DNA of 64,000 nucleotides from Harmothoe impar. Taxonomy: Eukaryota > Annelida > Polychaeta > Phyllodocida > Polynoidae. Position 1 is the first letter of the stretch. Every line of letters starts with the position of its first letter. Location: assembly GCA_947462335.1 (NCBI GenBank), contig OX381715.1, positions 39,222,650-39,286,649 on the forward strand. Direction: 5' to 3'. Below, piece by piece: positions 45,521 through 56,765 of the stretch. Position numbers and translations under genes: made by a program. The notes under the pieces are model-generated. The model was not told the origin of the DNA. It saw only the letters and a list, made by a program, of their open reading frames with translations, and did no database searches.

Positions 45521-48500
45521 GCCTCCAGAGGCACTACACTCTTTGGTTGTAACAATGGTTCCTTGATTCTGTTTGAAGCTGTATTCTATTGTGGGTAAAC
45601 CAATAAGACACAAATATTCCCAGATTCTTAAAGTGACTGTTTCCATCTTCATCAAGATACTTAAACTTAATCACTGCAATATCCAGAACATGTTCATTAT
45701 GAAAAATCATAGTATCAGGGTAAAAGGTTTTGGAATGAACATCACACATATTTAGTGTAAAAAAAAGGTTTACCTAAAGTCAGCAAAAACATTTGCTCTT
45801 AACCTGCAGGTCAGTTGATGGAAGTTGTGGTACACCTTTTTTGAAAATTGTTATACTTAACCAATTGCTTTTTCCTTTCCTGATGCAGGTGAGTGCCCAC
45901 TTCTGGTTTGACAACATAAGGCGAGGTGAGTTGTAGAACAGAACTAGAACTGTGAGTGATGGTTATGCCACATTAAGGATATTGCTCGTCTGCAGGCTGT
46001 TTTCTGTAACACCAGCTAATAAGGAAGGAGAGGAGGGTAATGGTTGGTGGATTAGGCATCTAGTAGTATTTACTCCGATAGTAGCTGCAGTTATTACTTC
46101 TTGCTTTGCATAGTAAGGATTTGTCGACTAATTATATGAAACTGAAACCTTTGGTTGAATTATCGTGATAGTTGTTTGTATGTAGGGATTTCGCTTCCGG
46201 AATCCGTGCTCAGCCCAAAATGGGTAAACTGCTGCAGCTGGTGTATTATATACTATAGAGATAATGTGCATACAGTCACACAGTTAGCTCCACTCGTGGT
46301 CACTATTTACATAGGTACCATGGGTACAGGTCACCCTGCTGATGTATCTCTGTATGCACTGTACTGCCTAGGAGGTTGGAGGAGGGGGATGCAAACTCCC
46401 CATTCATGTATGCTACTGTCACATAATACACATAGTACCATACAGTATCTGTCAAGCAGAACTAACCTCAATAGTGCTCCAAATAGATGATGGGATGTAT
46501 ATAGCTTAATAGTGTGTATACTGATTACAGTGCTATCCTCTTTGATGGTATGAATTTAGCAGAGGGATATTGCAGAAACTATTGCTACCGAAATGGATGA
46601 AGTGTATGTCTGAATTCGAACATTTCCATGACAGGGATGCTTCACATTAATATCATCAGTGGGGCTTATATGGTGTCTGCTTGCTCCATATGGCATGACA
46701 CGCTGCTGATAAAATGATAACATTGGGATGGTTCCGACAGCTGGGTATGAAACTTGGTTTGCAACAATCTTTTTTCTAAATATTCTGCCTCCACGTGTTT
46801 GGAGTTTGTCAGACCTAAATGCAACTTAAGTTCTGGTAATCAGAGATTGACAGTTGATATTTCATGTATTCTTCCTTTACCCACCATATTCACAGAGCCA
46901 CTAAAACCGACACTGAGCGGGATATATCTTGGTCAGTTTGACAAATTGATCATGAGTCAATACAATCGCTCATACAAAATCAGATAAAATGTCTGATCTA
47001 TTGCTTCTGGAATCCGTTCTTTATGGCTGTTTCATGGCATTGTGTATCAGGTATTTTAATGCCAATCTGAGGAATAGTATCTCATATCGACGCCTCTATT
47101 GAGAAAATGTGCAGCTACCATATTTCTAAATCAATCCTGTTGGTGAGACTCAGATGGACTTCTTCTAAGGAATTCTGAAATTTATAATTATCTCTCAAGA
47201 GAATGACTTGTGTCCATCTTATTTCGGATGTCTGCCCACCCATGAGTAAACCTATTATGTGTATTGGGTAGTTCCCCACTTCACCCTATGTGGTAGGATG
47301 AGATGGAAATAGCAAAGCACACGGATAGTGTCCACTATCATCCCTTAGGGACCCATGCATATCAAGTCATCCTATAATGACAACAGATGCTGCCTCCCCT
47401 GACTGCCTGATACACAACCTTATCTGCACCTCAATCCATTAAAGGAGATATGGGGAGACTACTGAAAATATTATCTACAATGTATACTGGTAATGAAAAG
47501 ATGTCTTCATGAGCTGCAGTCCTATGTACAGACAAAATAGATTGCTCTGGCGGAATCTGATAGTGAGGCATCCACCAGCTGCTGCCTCCTGCTATTCACC
47601 CTAGAAATAAGGATAAGGTGCAAACATTATATGTTGTCTAGTCTCTATTATCGCTCCTTTGGGGCATATATATATGCCCCAAAGATGCTGGCTCTGCTTA
47701 GTGTCTGATACACTGAACTTGTCTACATCGACCGTGATGTCTCTCAAACAGGAAACACTGAGTTCATACTGGAGATAATGGAAATAGTTAAATTTACAAT
47801 GTGAACTGATAATGTTAAGAATTATGATAATTAGCAATTCGACCCAGTGATTTCTTTAAGATTACAAAAAGAAAACAAGAGTTCAATAAATGGTACTGCA
47901 GGACACTGTGCTGAGCCAAATGTTTCCATTTATGAACCAAGACGCTGAGCATCCAAAGCCCATATTATAGTGTCTAGACATCCTCCCAGAGCTGTCCTCA
48001 CTTATCAATAAGCCTGCTACCTCAGGAGGTATCAGATGTCATGTGCCCTTTCATCTCGCCTCTGTCCTGAGAGCCTGTAGTGGACAGAATAGTCTCATTC
48101 TTAGTCTCCCTTGCCTCGTAAATCTCATAGCAGGCTGTCTCAAAATGTTCACCATATAAGCCCAGATGCATCCAGGATGCATAAGGATTACCGTAGGATT
48201 ACTATCAGATATTATCCAATGTTTAACTACTTTTTTATCAAGAGTAGTGCCGAGATTGGATGCCTACAGTGCCTTATTGGGAGTAGTAAAAGCATATTTA
48301 TTACTGAGTAGGATGGTCCGTGCAATCTAGACAGTGTATACTCACTGGGCTACAGGAAATGAAAAGTGGAAAATGTTATGTACTAGCACCACATAGGATA
48401 GAGATAGTATTCAAACCTGATTTTATGCATTTCCCGAAGAACTAAATCCTGCAATAAAAGCTGTGAATCCCAGAGGTTATCCTCGATAGTGTCCACTAAG

Positions 48501-49037
48501 GGCCGAAATGTGACTCAAGAATTGTTACTCCTAGTCCATATTCTCTAAACAGGATACCTAGCAGAATTAGCCCGAGACCTGACTTGCCATTTATTCATTG
48601 AACGTATGTAAAGCTTAATTCCACCTGAACTACCTGACAAAAAGCAAAAATAGCAATTATTGTAGAGGAGAGCTAATCCCTAATATGTAATTCCTAATGG
48701 AATTTAATCCCCTAAAACGTAAGGCTCTATCTAGACTGCATAGACCAGAGCGCTCCAGTTACAGTTAAACTTCTACTGAAGGTTTCATATTGTTGTTGCC
48801 ATCAACTAATATCAATTAATATGCATGCATGGAGAGTACTTTCCTGCATAATAGTTCAATTTCAGCTAGGATAATGCACACTGCACAATGTAATGGTTTA
48901 ATGCTGTTTTAATACAGCTGAACTGTATGTGATACCAGCTTTTTCCCAGGCATTTAACATTTCCCACCAATGTGGTTCCTATTCTATACTTTTGCTGTTT
49001 TTTTGTATAATTCAACACAATTATGCAAATATCAATA
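45521..49037. other. Unannotated sequence with R8 copy and a palindrome
   Basis: Positions 47690-47800 are the second R8 copy (see 20480-20600). No gene is recognised; the frames at 46155-46490 and 46754-46987 lack motifs. The palindrome at 47657-47684 is listed separately. Confidence 0.5.
47657..47684. repeat. Perfect 28-bp palindrome
   Basis: CTTTGGGGCATATA is followed immediately by its reverse complement. It could extrude as a cruciform or act as a dimeric protein site; nothing around it decides. Confidence 0.85.
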
Positions 49038-49041
49038 CACT

Positions 49042-49261
49042 TGTAGGGGTCGGATTCCCCGTACCCTGGTGGAGAGCCCGAAGGGGTGAAACACCTGGGT
49101 AATCCTCCCCCTCTGTACCATACCGATCCAGTAACGTAGGGAGCGGAGAACAGTCAGACACGGGTTGGTAGTGTAACGGTTAGCACGCTTGTCACTGGTG
49201 CGAGAGGTCTGTGGTTCGATTCCCGGCCGATCCAATGACTAAGTTTTCCGCGACCTCTACA
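49042..49261 (+). repeat. 5' LTR
   Basis: The LTR has TG...CA termini that are themselves inverted over about ten bases (TGTAGGGGTC / GACCTCTACA, one mismatch). It contains the tRNA-like unit in its 3' half. No TATA box is evident. Confidence 0.92.
49162..49234 (+). ncRNA. tRNA-like Pol III unit inside the 5' LTR
   Basis: The acceptor stem GGGTTGG (49162-49168) pairs fully, with wobbles, to CCGATCC (49227-49233), and discriminator A follows. A D-arm GTGT/GCAC encloses AACGGTTA. An anticodon arm CTTGT/GCGAG encloses a 7-base loop that lacks the usual U33. The T-loop TTCGATT sits on a weak stem. A-box-like TAGTGTAACGGTTAGCA and B-box GGTTCGATTCC are present. TTTT at 49244-49247, ten bases after the discriminator, would end Pol III transcription. 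The irregular anticodon and T-stem make a translating tRNA unlikely. The fold is read by eye. Confidence 0.8.
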
Positions 49262-49262
49262 C

Positions 49263-49276
49263 TGGTGGATCGGCCG
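49263..49276 (+). other. Primer-binding site matching the element's own tRNA-like 3' end
   Basis: TGGTGGATCGGCCG lies one base after the left LTR. It is the exact reverse complement, over 14 bases, of the tRNA-like 3' end CGGCCGATCCA with CCA added. Position and TGG start are those of LTR-retrotransposon primer-binding sites. Confidence 0.88.
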
Positions 49277-49675
49277 CGATGAATCGGGTAGTACGTTGAC
49301 TGTGGACGGTAGGAGCATTCCAGCTTGCTGGGGATTGGCCACCTGCTGGCGGTTGGTAGTTGGAGGAGCAGGTTGGGAAGTGTTGGTCCCCAGTACGGGC
49401 AGTTGGAGTTCAGCATGGAGTTCAGTCAACAAATTGGCTGAATCGGTATGGTGTAGAAAGCTTCCATCACTGGGAAGTCAGGGTATCTCAACGACTGCTT
49501 GATAAAGCCCCATTGGGACCTTCGGTCTCCAGTGGGTGAGAATGCCTGGTGCTAGGTGCCTCTATACTCCGGGGGCTGGGACTCTCTGTAACTGCTTGAT
49601 AAAGCCCCTTCTAGGAGGGAGAGAAAGCCCAGGGTTGGTATACCCCCGGAAAATCCGAATCTAGAGGACATGATG

Positions 49676-49692
49676 GAAGCTGATGGGGGTAG
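49676..49692 (+). other. Polypurine-like tract before 3' LTR
   Basis: GAAGCTGATGGGGGTAG precedes the 3' LTR. It is a short, imperfect purine-rich tract with a G5 core, as expected for plus-strand priming. Confidence 0.55.
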
Positions 49693-49912
49693 TGTAGGGG
49701 TCGGATTCCCCGTACCCTGGTGGAGAGCCCGAAGGGGTGAAACACCTGGGTAATCCTCCCCCTCTGTACCATACCGATCCAGTAACGTAGGGAGCGGAGA
49801 ACAGTCAGACACGGGTTGGTAGTGTAACGGTTAGCACGCTTGTCACCGGTGCGAGAGGTCTGTGGTTCGATTCCCGGCCGATCCAATGACTAAGTTTTCC
49901 GCGACCTCTACA
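49693..49912 (+). repeat. 3' LTR
   Basis: It is identical to the 5' LTR except for one T-to-C difference in the anticodon-loop region of the tRNA-like unit (CACTGG versus CACCGG). Confidence 0.92.
49813..49885 (+). ncRNA. tRNA-like Pol III unit inside the 3' LTR
   Basis: It has the same structure as the unit at 49162-49234, with TTTT at 49895-49898. The single difference from the first copy lies in the anticodon loop, outside the acceptor end used for priming. Confidence 0.8.
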
Positions 49913-50034
49913 CACTTCATGATAACTGCATTCAGTATCTCTCATACATTCTTATTCTACAATGTCTTAAGAGTTTGTGAGGCTTTATTTGACTCGGAAA
50001 AGGGTTGGTGGAATACATTGTGGGAGGTCAAGCA

Positions 50035-50590
50035 GAAAGGATACTCCGACGGGGATTAGTTCTGATTTTAGCCACCAGGGGGCCCCACAATTGCCTAAAA
50101 TGTAATAAAAAGGCAGAAAATAGCTCTAGGGTACTTTTTTCTGTAGAATACAATAGGATTATAAAAAAAACATTCCATTTTTGGTGAAAAGCTTTCATAA
50201 TTGGATTGGAAAAGGAATGTTCCAAAGACTAAATGGGTTTCTTTGTTGATTTGGGTTGCCATGGAAACATGATCGTCATTCCAAATAGAAGAAGAAGGCC
50301 TATTGATAGAATGATCCATGAGGATTGCTACGGTCAAAACAGACTTAAATTACCATTCCTAGATCAAATTTTATGACCTAAGAATAAAAATGTGTGATGA
50401 ATTTATTTTTATCGTAATTATGCTAATTAGATAGAGATATCTCGGAAACTATGAGACTGAGAGCTTATTGGGCTTTCGGATAGGGCAATACCCACATATA
50501 TTCATGAAGCCTTTTCTCAAAAACAAGAATTGATATCTTCTAGTGTGATATATCATTGTGAAGCTTATTACCTTAACTTCTTTTATTTGT
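50035..50590. mobile_element. Second copy of the 612-bp element family
   Basis: It shares GCCACCAGGGGGCCCCAC, TTCCATTTTTGGTGAAAAGC, GTTGCCATGGAAACATGAT, TTATGCTAATTAGATAGAGATATCT and ATATATCATTGTGAAGCTTAT with the copies at 10712-11323 and 51813-52418. The ends are decayed, so boundaries are approximate. Confidence 0.7.
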
Positions 50591-50609
50591 AAGGGCCTGT
50601 GTTTAGTGC

Positions 50610-50765
50610 TTCGAGATCAAGAACTCAGGGTGAAGGGATAAGGATTTGTCATATTTAAATAGACTCGTCATGAGTAGGCTGGTTTAGTTCTTTGAACGAG
50701 AGTGTTGATGATTGAACGTATTATGTGAAATGAGGAATCAAGGGATTATGGTAGGCAAGATATCC
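50610..50765 (+). repeat. Repeat R9, copy 1
   Basis: It aligns with 60157-60325 (GTGTTGATGA, GTCATATTTAAA, GGGATTATGGTAGGCAA). The two are in the same orientation and non-coding. Confidence 0.5.
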
Positions 50766-50934
50766 AGTAGACAAATATGGTTGATTTAACATTGATTCAA
50801 TGAGTACAGTACCATGACAGCAATATTAATACAGGGTTGATGTTGATTTCATGTGTTGTTTGTCTACCTCATCTTATTAAAGTTGTGAATTTCTAACTTA
50901 AACCCTCAGTGTGTTTCACCGTAGCAGGAACTGA

Positions 50935-51310
50935 CCGAAATTATCACCCTAAAGCAAGACTAACAGGTTACCTACAATTATCCAATAATAAAAGCAAATC
51001 CTTGCAATCAATATTCCAACTACGCTGTTTAATTTAGAAAAAGGATTTTGCAGAACCCAGTCAGATTGTCTTCAATAACCGAGTATCATCTTAGCCAACC
51101 TGTAATTAGTTATGAATTGCAAATTAAAATGTGATGACATTGTCTCGCTGGGATCCATGCCAAATTGTACCTGAATTATTTAAATTGTGCTCTGTCTGGG
51201 GAGCTGTGGGATGCAATTTCAAATTACAAATTAAGCAGACAGTTATTGGATTGCTTTTCTGCCTAGTGCAGCATGTAAATTCACATTAGAGGTTTGTTGC
51301 AGGGATGCCA
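50935..51310 (+). repeat. Dispersed repeat R2, copy 3
   Basis: It is full-length relative to 16788-17140, in the same orientation (see that entry for shared words). Confidence 0.65.
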
Positions 51311-51812
51311 GCAAAATATTTTCATTAAACAATGTTTGCTTGCAAAAAATGTTAAAAACCTTTGATAGCCAGGTGACATGAAAATGAAATGGAATATCTC
51401 AGAAGTAATCAGTTTCGTGACAATTATGCTAACTTAAAAGATCAGATTATTTCTGATCAGAAAGCCAATAGCATGAAAGAAACCTCCGCAGTCCACTGTC
51501 TGCTCAAACTTCCAAAAAATTATGAAGAAAGTTCAGCGTTGATTGTAGCGTCAACAAAGTCAATTGTTTCCATGTGCAACTTCTTCTAAATATCACAGAT
51601 ACTTCGAAATATTTTACATTAATGTGAAGCAGCTTAGTCTCCCAACATTCAAACCATTCTGGGAATCTTTAAGAAAGTGATCTTGCAAATAAGTTTTGAG
51701 AGTCTGAAATATCACATCACACAGTTTTTTTTGCACTCTGATTTTTCAGAATCTCTCATAGAATAGTGATGAATTCAAGTATAATTATGCTTAACAAACA
51801 GGGCACATGACT
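51311..51812. other. Unannotated sequence
   Basis: Nothing recognised. A 66-codon frame at 51389-51589 has no known motif. Confidence 0.5.
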
Positions 51813-52418
51813 GTGATCAGGCAAGCAGGGGTATCCCCGCGGGAAAAGTACCAATTTTAGCCACCAGGGGGCTCCACCATGGCCTAAAATGGTAGAAATA
51901 GGCAAATAATTGCTTTTTGGTCCTTTTTTCTGGCGAATTCAGTAATTCTATGCAAAACATTCCATTTTTGGTGGAAAGCTTCCTTATTTGGAATGTGAAA
52001 AGAACGTTTTGGAGCCTAAATGGGTATCTTTGTTGATATGTGTTGCCATGGAAACCTGATTTTCAATCCAAATAAAGAAAGTAAAGAATCTCAATTATAG
52101 AATGATTCACGAGGATTCCTATGGTCAAAACAAAATAAAATTATCATTTCTAGATCAAAATCTATGGCCTATAGAATGAAAATATATGGTCATTTTCTAA
52201 TAATTCTAATTATGCTTATTAGATAGAGATATCTTGGAAGCTATGAGACTTAGAGCTAATTTGAGTTTTGGATAGGGCAATGCCCACCCATATTCAAACA
52301 GCCATTTCTCAAAAACAAGAAATGAACTCTTCTTGTGTAATATATCACTGGAAAGCTTATAATATCAATTTTAAAGTTGACATTTTCGTTGGATATCCCT
52401 TTTCCCTTGCCTGTACAC
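51813..52418. mobile_element. Third copy of the 612-bp element family
   Basis: Left GTGATCAGGCAAG and right CTTGCCTGTACAC are inverted repeats, followed inward by AGGGGTATCC and GGATATCCCT. The length (606 bp) matches the copy in the LINE. Target duplications are no longer clear. The plus-strand frame at 52268-52537 lies mostly inside the element and is unsupported. Confidence 0.75.
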
Positions 52419-53134
52419 ATCATGTTGATATGAAGTTTTTGACCATAGGCATCACTATGACTTGCTGCTGCATCTTCCAGCTATACCTACTTAAGATTTA
52501 TATGTCGTACTTTACTGTATCTATTGGCCACTCCTAAGGGAAAGGGAAAGTGACTACAATGTATATGCCTGGTAAATTTTAGTAGACCTGTGCATTGTAG
52601 TTGTTTTCATCTTAGCTTGTTCTGTAGCGCACTGATAACCGTTGTTATTATATTATGGTGCCTGGCAGTAAAGCAGTATAGAGGCACTTAACGAGCACTG
52701 TTCCCCATAGTATGTAGTTCACACTCAAGGGAGACAGGGAAGGATTTATCATATTATGTGTAGGCTGCAATAAAAAAGCATGTGCTGATGAAACTGCTGC
52801 TATGTTTGTGATCGGGATTCCCTCATTCAAGATATGACTGTGACTAATGTAACCGATGTAACAGAAGATGAAGGAGGTTGCGCTGTTTCTGGTGGAAGTA
52901 AATCAGCACAATGAAGTGCTAATGGGAAAAGCAGTCCATGGACAGTAATGTTTGCTTCACTTACTACTTCTGGAACCTTATGACAAAAACAAAACGTCTT
53001 GAAGAAGACTACAGCTGGAATGTAGCTTTGGACTTTCTGGCAACCAGGTTCCGCTCAAGAGGTGCATGACTGTATTGTTTTGCCTTTCAGTGTGCGGCAT
53101 AGTGTTGCAGTCCGTTAAGAATCCCCACACAGCA
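52419..53134. other. Unannotated sequence with a segment shared with 58660-58760
   Basis: Positions 52980-53070 (GTCTTGAAGAAGACTACAGCTGGAATG) align with 58680-58760 (GTCTTGAAGAGGACAGCAGCTGGAACTG). Both copies are non-coding as far as I can see. Confidence 0.5.
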
Positions 53135-53136
53135 TA

Positions 53137-54124
53137 GGGTAGATTCACCCAAAGACGGACACGCACCTAGAGTCGGACACCTTTAGGCCTATATTTCATT
53201 ATTATGCATATCATTATACGTATTTATGTGAATAGGTATGTAAAATTGAAGTGTTTTGCTTAATCACAAACGTGAAACCGTGCATCCACTCATAGTATAT
53301 GCATGTGTAATGATACCTCGAAGTGGCCCTGTTTTGGTTTGAGTAGCTGGTAGGTAATGTACACATTACTAGAGGACCACATGTCGGACATGGTTACTGA
53401 ATGTCATATTATTTAGCTAATTGATACCTAGGCTCGCTATTTCAGACATGGGCTATAAAGCATATGCATTTAGGATTTTATGATATAAAAGAACTAGTGA
53501 TAACTACCATAGATAAATGTGTCAGACCCTTTCAAAGTGGCATTCCAATTTCACCTGAAGTCGGACACCAGCTTTCACCTGGTTTTCTTTATTCTCCAGA
53601 TAATAGAGTAATCAAATTTATGACCTAAATATGAGATCTATTAAGTGTAACTAATGTTGTGCGGCGTTCCACCATGAAAATATGAAAATGGATTAATCCA
53701 TTAATTTGTAAAGTAAGAATATACACTTTTTCAATATGTTGAAGGTTCAGGGATGTACAAGACCTCTTTCCTATGAAAATATCGTACATATCTTTAATGG
53801 TAATTATACCCCTGAACTGTTAGATTGTTCCTGTCTAATTGATTTTGTGCTGTCCCTATTATTTCTTTATAAAAACAATGGAACACTAAAGTGTCCGACT
53901 TCAGGTGAAATTAGCCTTTTAACTTTCCAATTTTTGACAGAGAATGTTTAGTACAAAAACACTTTAGAACCATTTTATTATAAATCAGTCATAAAGTACC
54001 AACCCTTCTCTATCCATAGCCATACCATACTCATTTGTAAGTGAAATAGCTCATTGTCTATATCAAATCGAAAAAGGGTTGCATTGGCATTGACAACGAG
54101 CGTCCGAAAGTGGTGAATCTACCC
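53137..54124. mobile_element. 988-bp TIR element with TA target duplication
   Basis: The ends GGGTAGATTCACC (left) and GGTGAATCTACCC (right) are perfect 13-bp inverted repeats, flanked by TA on each side (53135-53136 and 54125-54126). A GTCGGACAC-type word recurs at the sub-termini and inside (about 53155, 53174, 53390, 53562, 53889 inverted and 54101 inverted). TTCACCTGAAGTCGGACAC and its inverse at 53549 and 53881 form an inner pair. There is no transposase; the frame at 53736-53951 is unsupported. Confidence 0.82.
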
Positions 54125-54126
54125 TA

Positions 54127-56109
54127 ATGTATGGAGAAAGGCAAAGGTGGAGCCTACTTCCTAGAACAGGATTCATGTGTATTAGTTAACTATACACAAA
54201 TCCGTTATTGCAGGGCAGCGTCTGCGTGTTTGGTATGATGCAATAAAGGTACTAGTATCGATATTCCTGCTGAAATGCTTTACCTCATCTAAAACGTTGC
54301 ATCGCTCACTCTTGCCCCCCACATCTCGAAACAAATAACAAATAACTAAAAAAATAACTTAGATTATCTTACATTCTTTTCCTAAGGATAACTTACCATC
54401 TCATTACTTCTTTTATATATTACTGCACCTATTCCATGTTAGGGTTTTCAAACATTAAACACTCATTGATGAAGTGTTGGTTAAAAAGAACCTCTCTGTC
54501 AGTATGTTAAATGAAAGGGGAATTAAGCTACATCAGGAAAAAAGGCGGGAGATCAACTTTAAAAAAAAAACAGAGGAGTCCAAACATTGAAGCACAGCGC
54601 CTGTTGCTGCTTGACTAAATAGATCAGTATGGGCCAGGCCGGTGATTAGGAAAGGCTAGTCTGGAGGGGGGAGGGAGGGCAGCTTAATGAGGCATTCTTG
54701 TCAGGTGCTGAGATGCGTGGCAGTGAATATCCTCATCAATAGTATAAAATGTATACCAAGTCCTTAATGCTGAAATGTGTAGAGAGTTGTCTGGAAAAGG
54801 GTGTTGCGGTACTGTTAGAATTAATGGCATCTCTTCTCATTTGCACTATAAGAAATAGTCGAAACCTCACAAATTACAAAAAATCCACTGAAGTGATATC
54901 GCTAGATATTAAACTGAATTTTGAATGTTGTTAGTATGATACACGAAGAAATAAGACAATTATTGTTTTCATAGTTGATTCCTCAGAAACAGGTTTATCT
55001 CCAAGTACCTAGGATAACATATAAACCATTATATTGTTAAATCATAGATATCCTCTCATATATGTCACTGACTACTTTTCTTCTTAAATATTTAACGCAA
55101 GTACTGTATGATTCCTTTCTTATTTTTGCAGGTATGTTTACTTGGCCCTTCCCAAACAACCGCTTAGGAAAAGCAGTAAAAGGTAGCTGCAATAACAAAG
55201 GTAACCTCAACCCGTTACACAAGGTCCTTGGAGAAATAGGGACCAGTAGGGTCAAATAGACAGCTAGATCAAAAATCATTTTAATTCGTGTGCCAAAAAG
55301 ACAAAAGAAATTGATCATATTTGTAATGATTTTTATCATAGCAAGTCAGACACGGAGAGATTAGAACCAGATAGGTGTGAAGTATATTTAAGGTATGTAT
55401 ATATTCAACAGTGATGCATTAAAGCATCATACTGACATTAATGCATTGAATTCCCATGCTCGTCTGGTTTGGCAATAATATCACCACCAGCCCTCACTAC
55501 TGATCTATGCTCAATGTGGCATGACACATAGCAATGATGAAATGATAATATCATGACGTTCCACACAGCTGCATTTAATGAGTCACCCAGAAATTACTGG
55601 ACATGGTATGAATTATATCATAAGTGATGATGGTATGTGTCATTTCCAGACTAGAAAAAGGTCAATATAAACAGTATTATCACTCGCTTCATATGATAGC
55701 CCACATATCTGTTTAGATATAATATACACCCTACAAGACACAATAACTATTCTCCTGAGGCACTGTCACTTCCATCACCACACACGGGAAAATGTGCTGC
55801 ATCTGCTTTCAGATCATTTGATCTGAGATGTGTAAACATTCTGATTGGTTGGCAGTCTCACTGCGGGCAGCTCAACCATGGGCTGACCAAGTGAAAGGTT
55901 CAGAGCCAGAGCTACTCAAGCTATATAATACATATAGTTTTCTTTTTTCTTTTTATACCATGTGCACCTTTATTTACCTAGCAACCTTCAAGAACAAAAT
56001 CTAGTACGCCTGAACCATGTCCTACTTTAGCAATAGCTGATTATAGAGTCGTATACTTAATCTGCGAAATGGTTTTATTGGTGACTGTTCTAATCTTACA
56101 TTTGCTTGG
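54127..56109. other. Unannotated sequence with one short repeat
   Basis: Positions 55110-55190 are the partner of 16430-16500. The frame at 55062-55259 crosses it but is not conserved in the other copy. No gene is recognised. Confidence 0.5.
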
Positions 56110-56400
56110 TCATCAAAAAGGACTTTTTTTTATCACTCTGTGACCTGCTGCCCTAAGTCCATCAGATTTAGACAGCTAAACTTCAAATTTTCTCTTAGCC
56201 CTACTGCCTGCACCTGGTTCACAACTCTAAAATTGAGGGTAAATCCTGCATAGTCATTAACTAGCCTGGTGAGCACAGTAAGTACTGTGGTTGGGGATTT
56301 GATTCCTTGACTAAATTGCTCCTCCCCTGCTTCAACCCCTTACCATCTATGGGTGTAATATAATTTGTGCTGCTGCGAATTTACTATGCAAAACTTTCTA
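56110..56400 (+). repeat. Dispersed repeat R1-related segment matching 2985-3240
   Basis: It shares CAGATTTA.AC..CTAAACTTC, CTCTTAGCCCT, AAATTGAGGG.AAATCCTGCATAGTCATTA and GGTGAGCAC with the 3-kb copy. Confidence 0.6.
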
Positions 56401-56684
56401 GGATGTATGCAACTAATTAATATAATTATTAGGCTATGAATAACTTTATTTCTGTCAATGTTGCATATGTAATTATAATCAACTGGGATTATGGATTACT
56501 CTTTACTATGATGAAATAACTTTTCACTAACTCACTAACTGCTCAAAGATATCACAACAAAATAATGGTAATAATGGTAAATGAATAGAGCATATTATTT
56601 TATGTGTTCCCATACCTAATTGGGTCAGCCTATTAATAATTATAACCGAATCGAAATAATTATTTTAGACTTTTTAACCTTTGC
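56401..56684. other. Unannotated AT-rich sequence
   Basis: Nothing recognised. Confidence 0.5.
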
Positions 56685-56765
56685 CGGTTAAAAGATGTCA
56701 CATGGTCGAAGACATCACCTGGTCAAAGATGTCACCCGCTCAAAGATGTCACCCAGTTAAAGACT
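56685..56765 (+). repeat. Minisatellite of about 17-bp units
   Basis: GTCAAAGATGTCACCYG-type units repeat four to five times with small changes. Confidence 0.75.

Larger units (their letters stand above)
49042..49912 (+). mobile_element. Miniature LTR retrotransposon (TRIM-like) with tRNA-like LTRs
   Basis: Two direct 220-bp LTRs (49042-49261 and 49693-49912) differ at a single base, start TGTAGGGGTC and end GACCTCTACA. A CACT duplication flanks the element (49038-49041 and 49913-49916). The interior is 431 bp, starts with a primer-binding site one base after the left LTR and ends in a G-rich purine tract. It has no gag or pol. Each LTR contains a tRNA-like Pol III unit (49162-49234 and 49813-49885). 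The primer-binding site is complementary to the 3' end of that very unit. It must be mobilised in trans, as TRIM elements are. LTR identity suggests recent insertion. Confidence 0.93.

Noticed and set aside
49162..49234. A functional host tRNA gene
   Set aside because: The anticodon loop lacks U33 and the T-stem has mismatches; the unit is repeated in both LTRs of a mobile element.
49032..49886. Minus-strand frames starting DRPGIEPQTS
   Set aside because: They are antisense translations of the tRNA-like part of the LTRs, a common artefact with tRNA-derived repeats.
49042..49912. Two tandem SINE copies
   Set aside because: TG...CA termini, a CACT duplication around the pair only, a primer-binding site after the first copy and a purine tract before the second fit LTRs and not independent SINEs.
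55062..55259. Possible exon with splice-like AG/GT words (frame with FTWPFPNNRLGK)
   Set aside because: The same DNA occurs at 16430-16500 without the frame, so it is a repeat and not a conserved exon.
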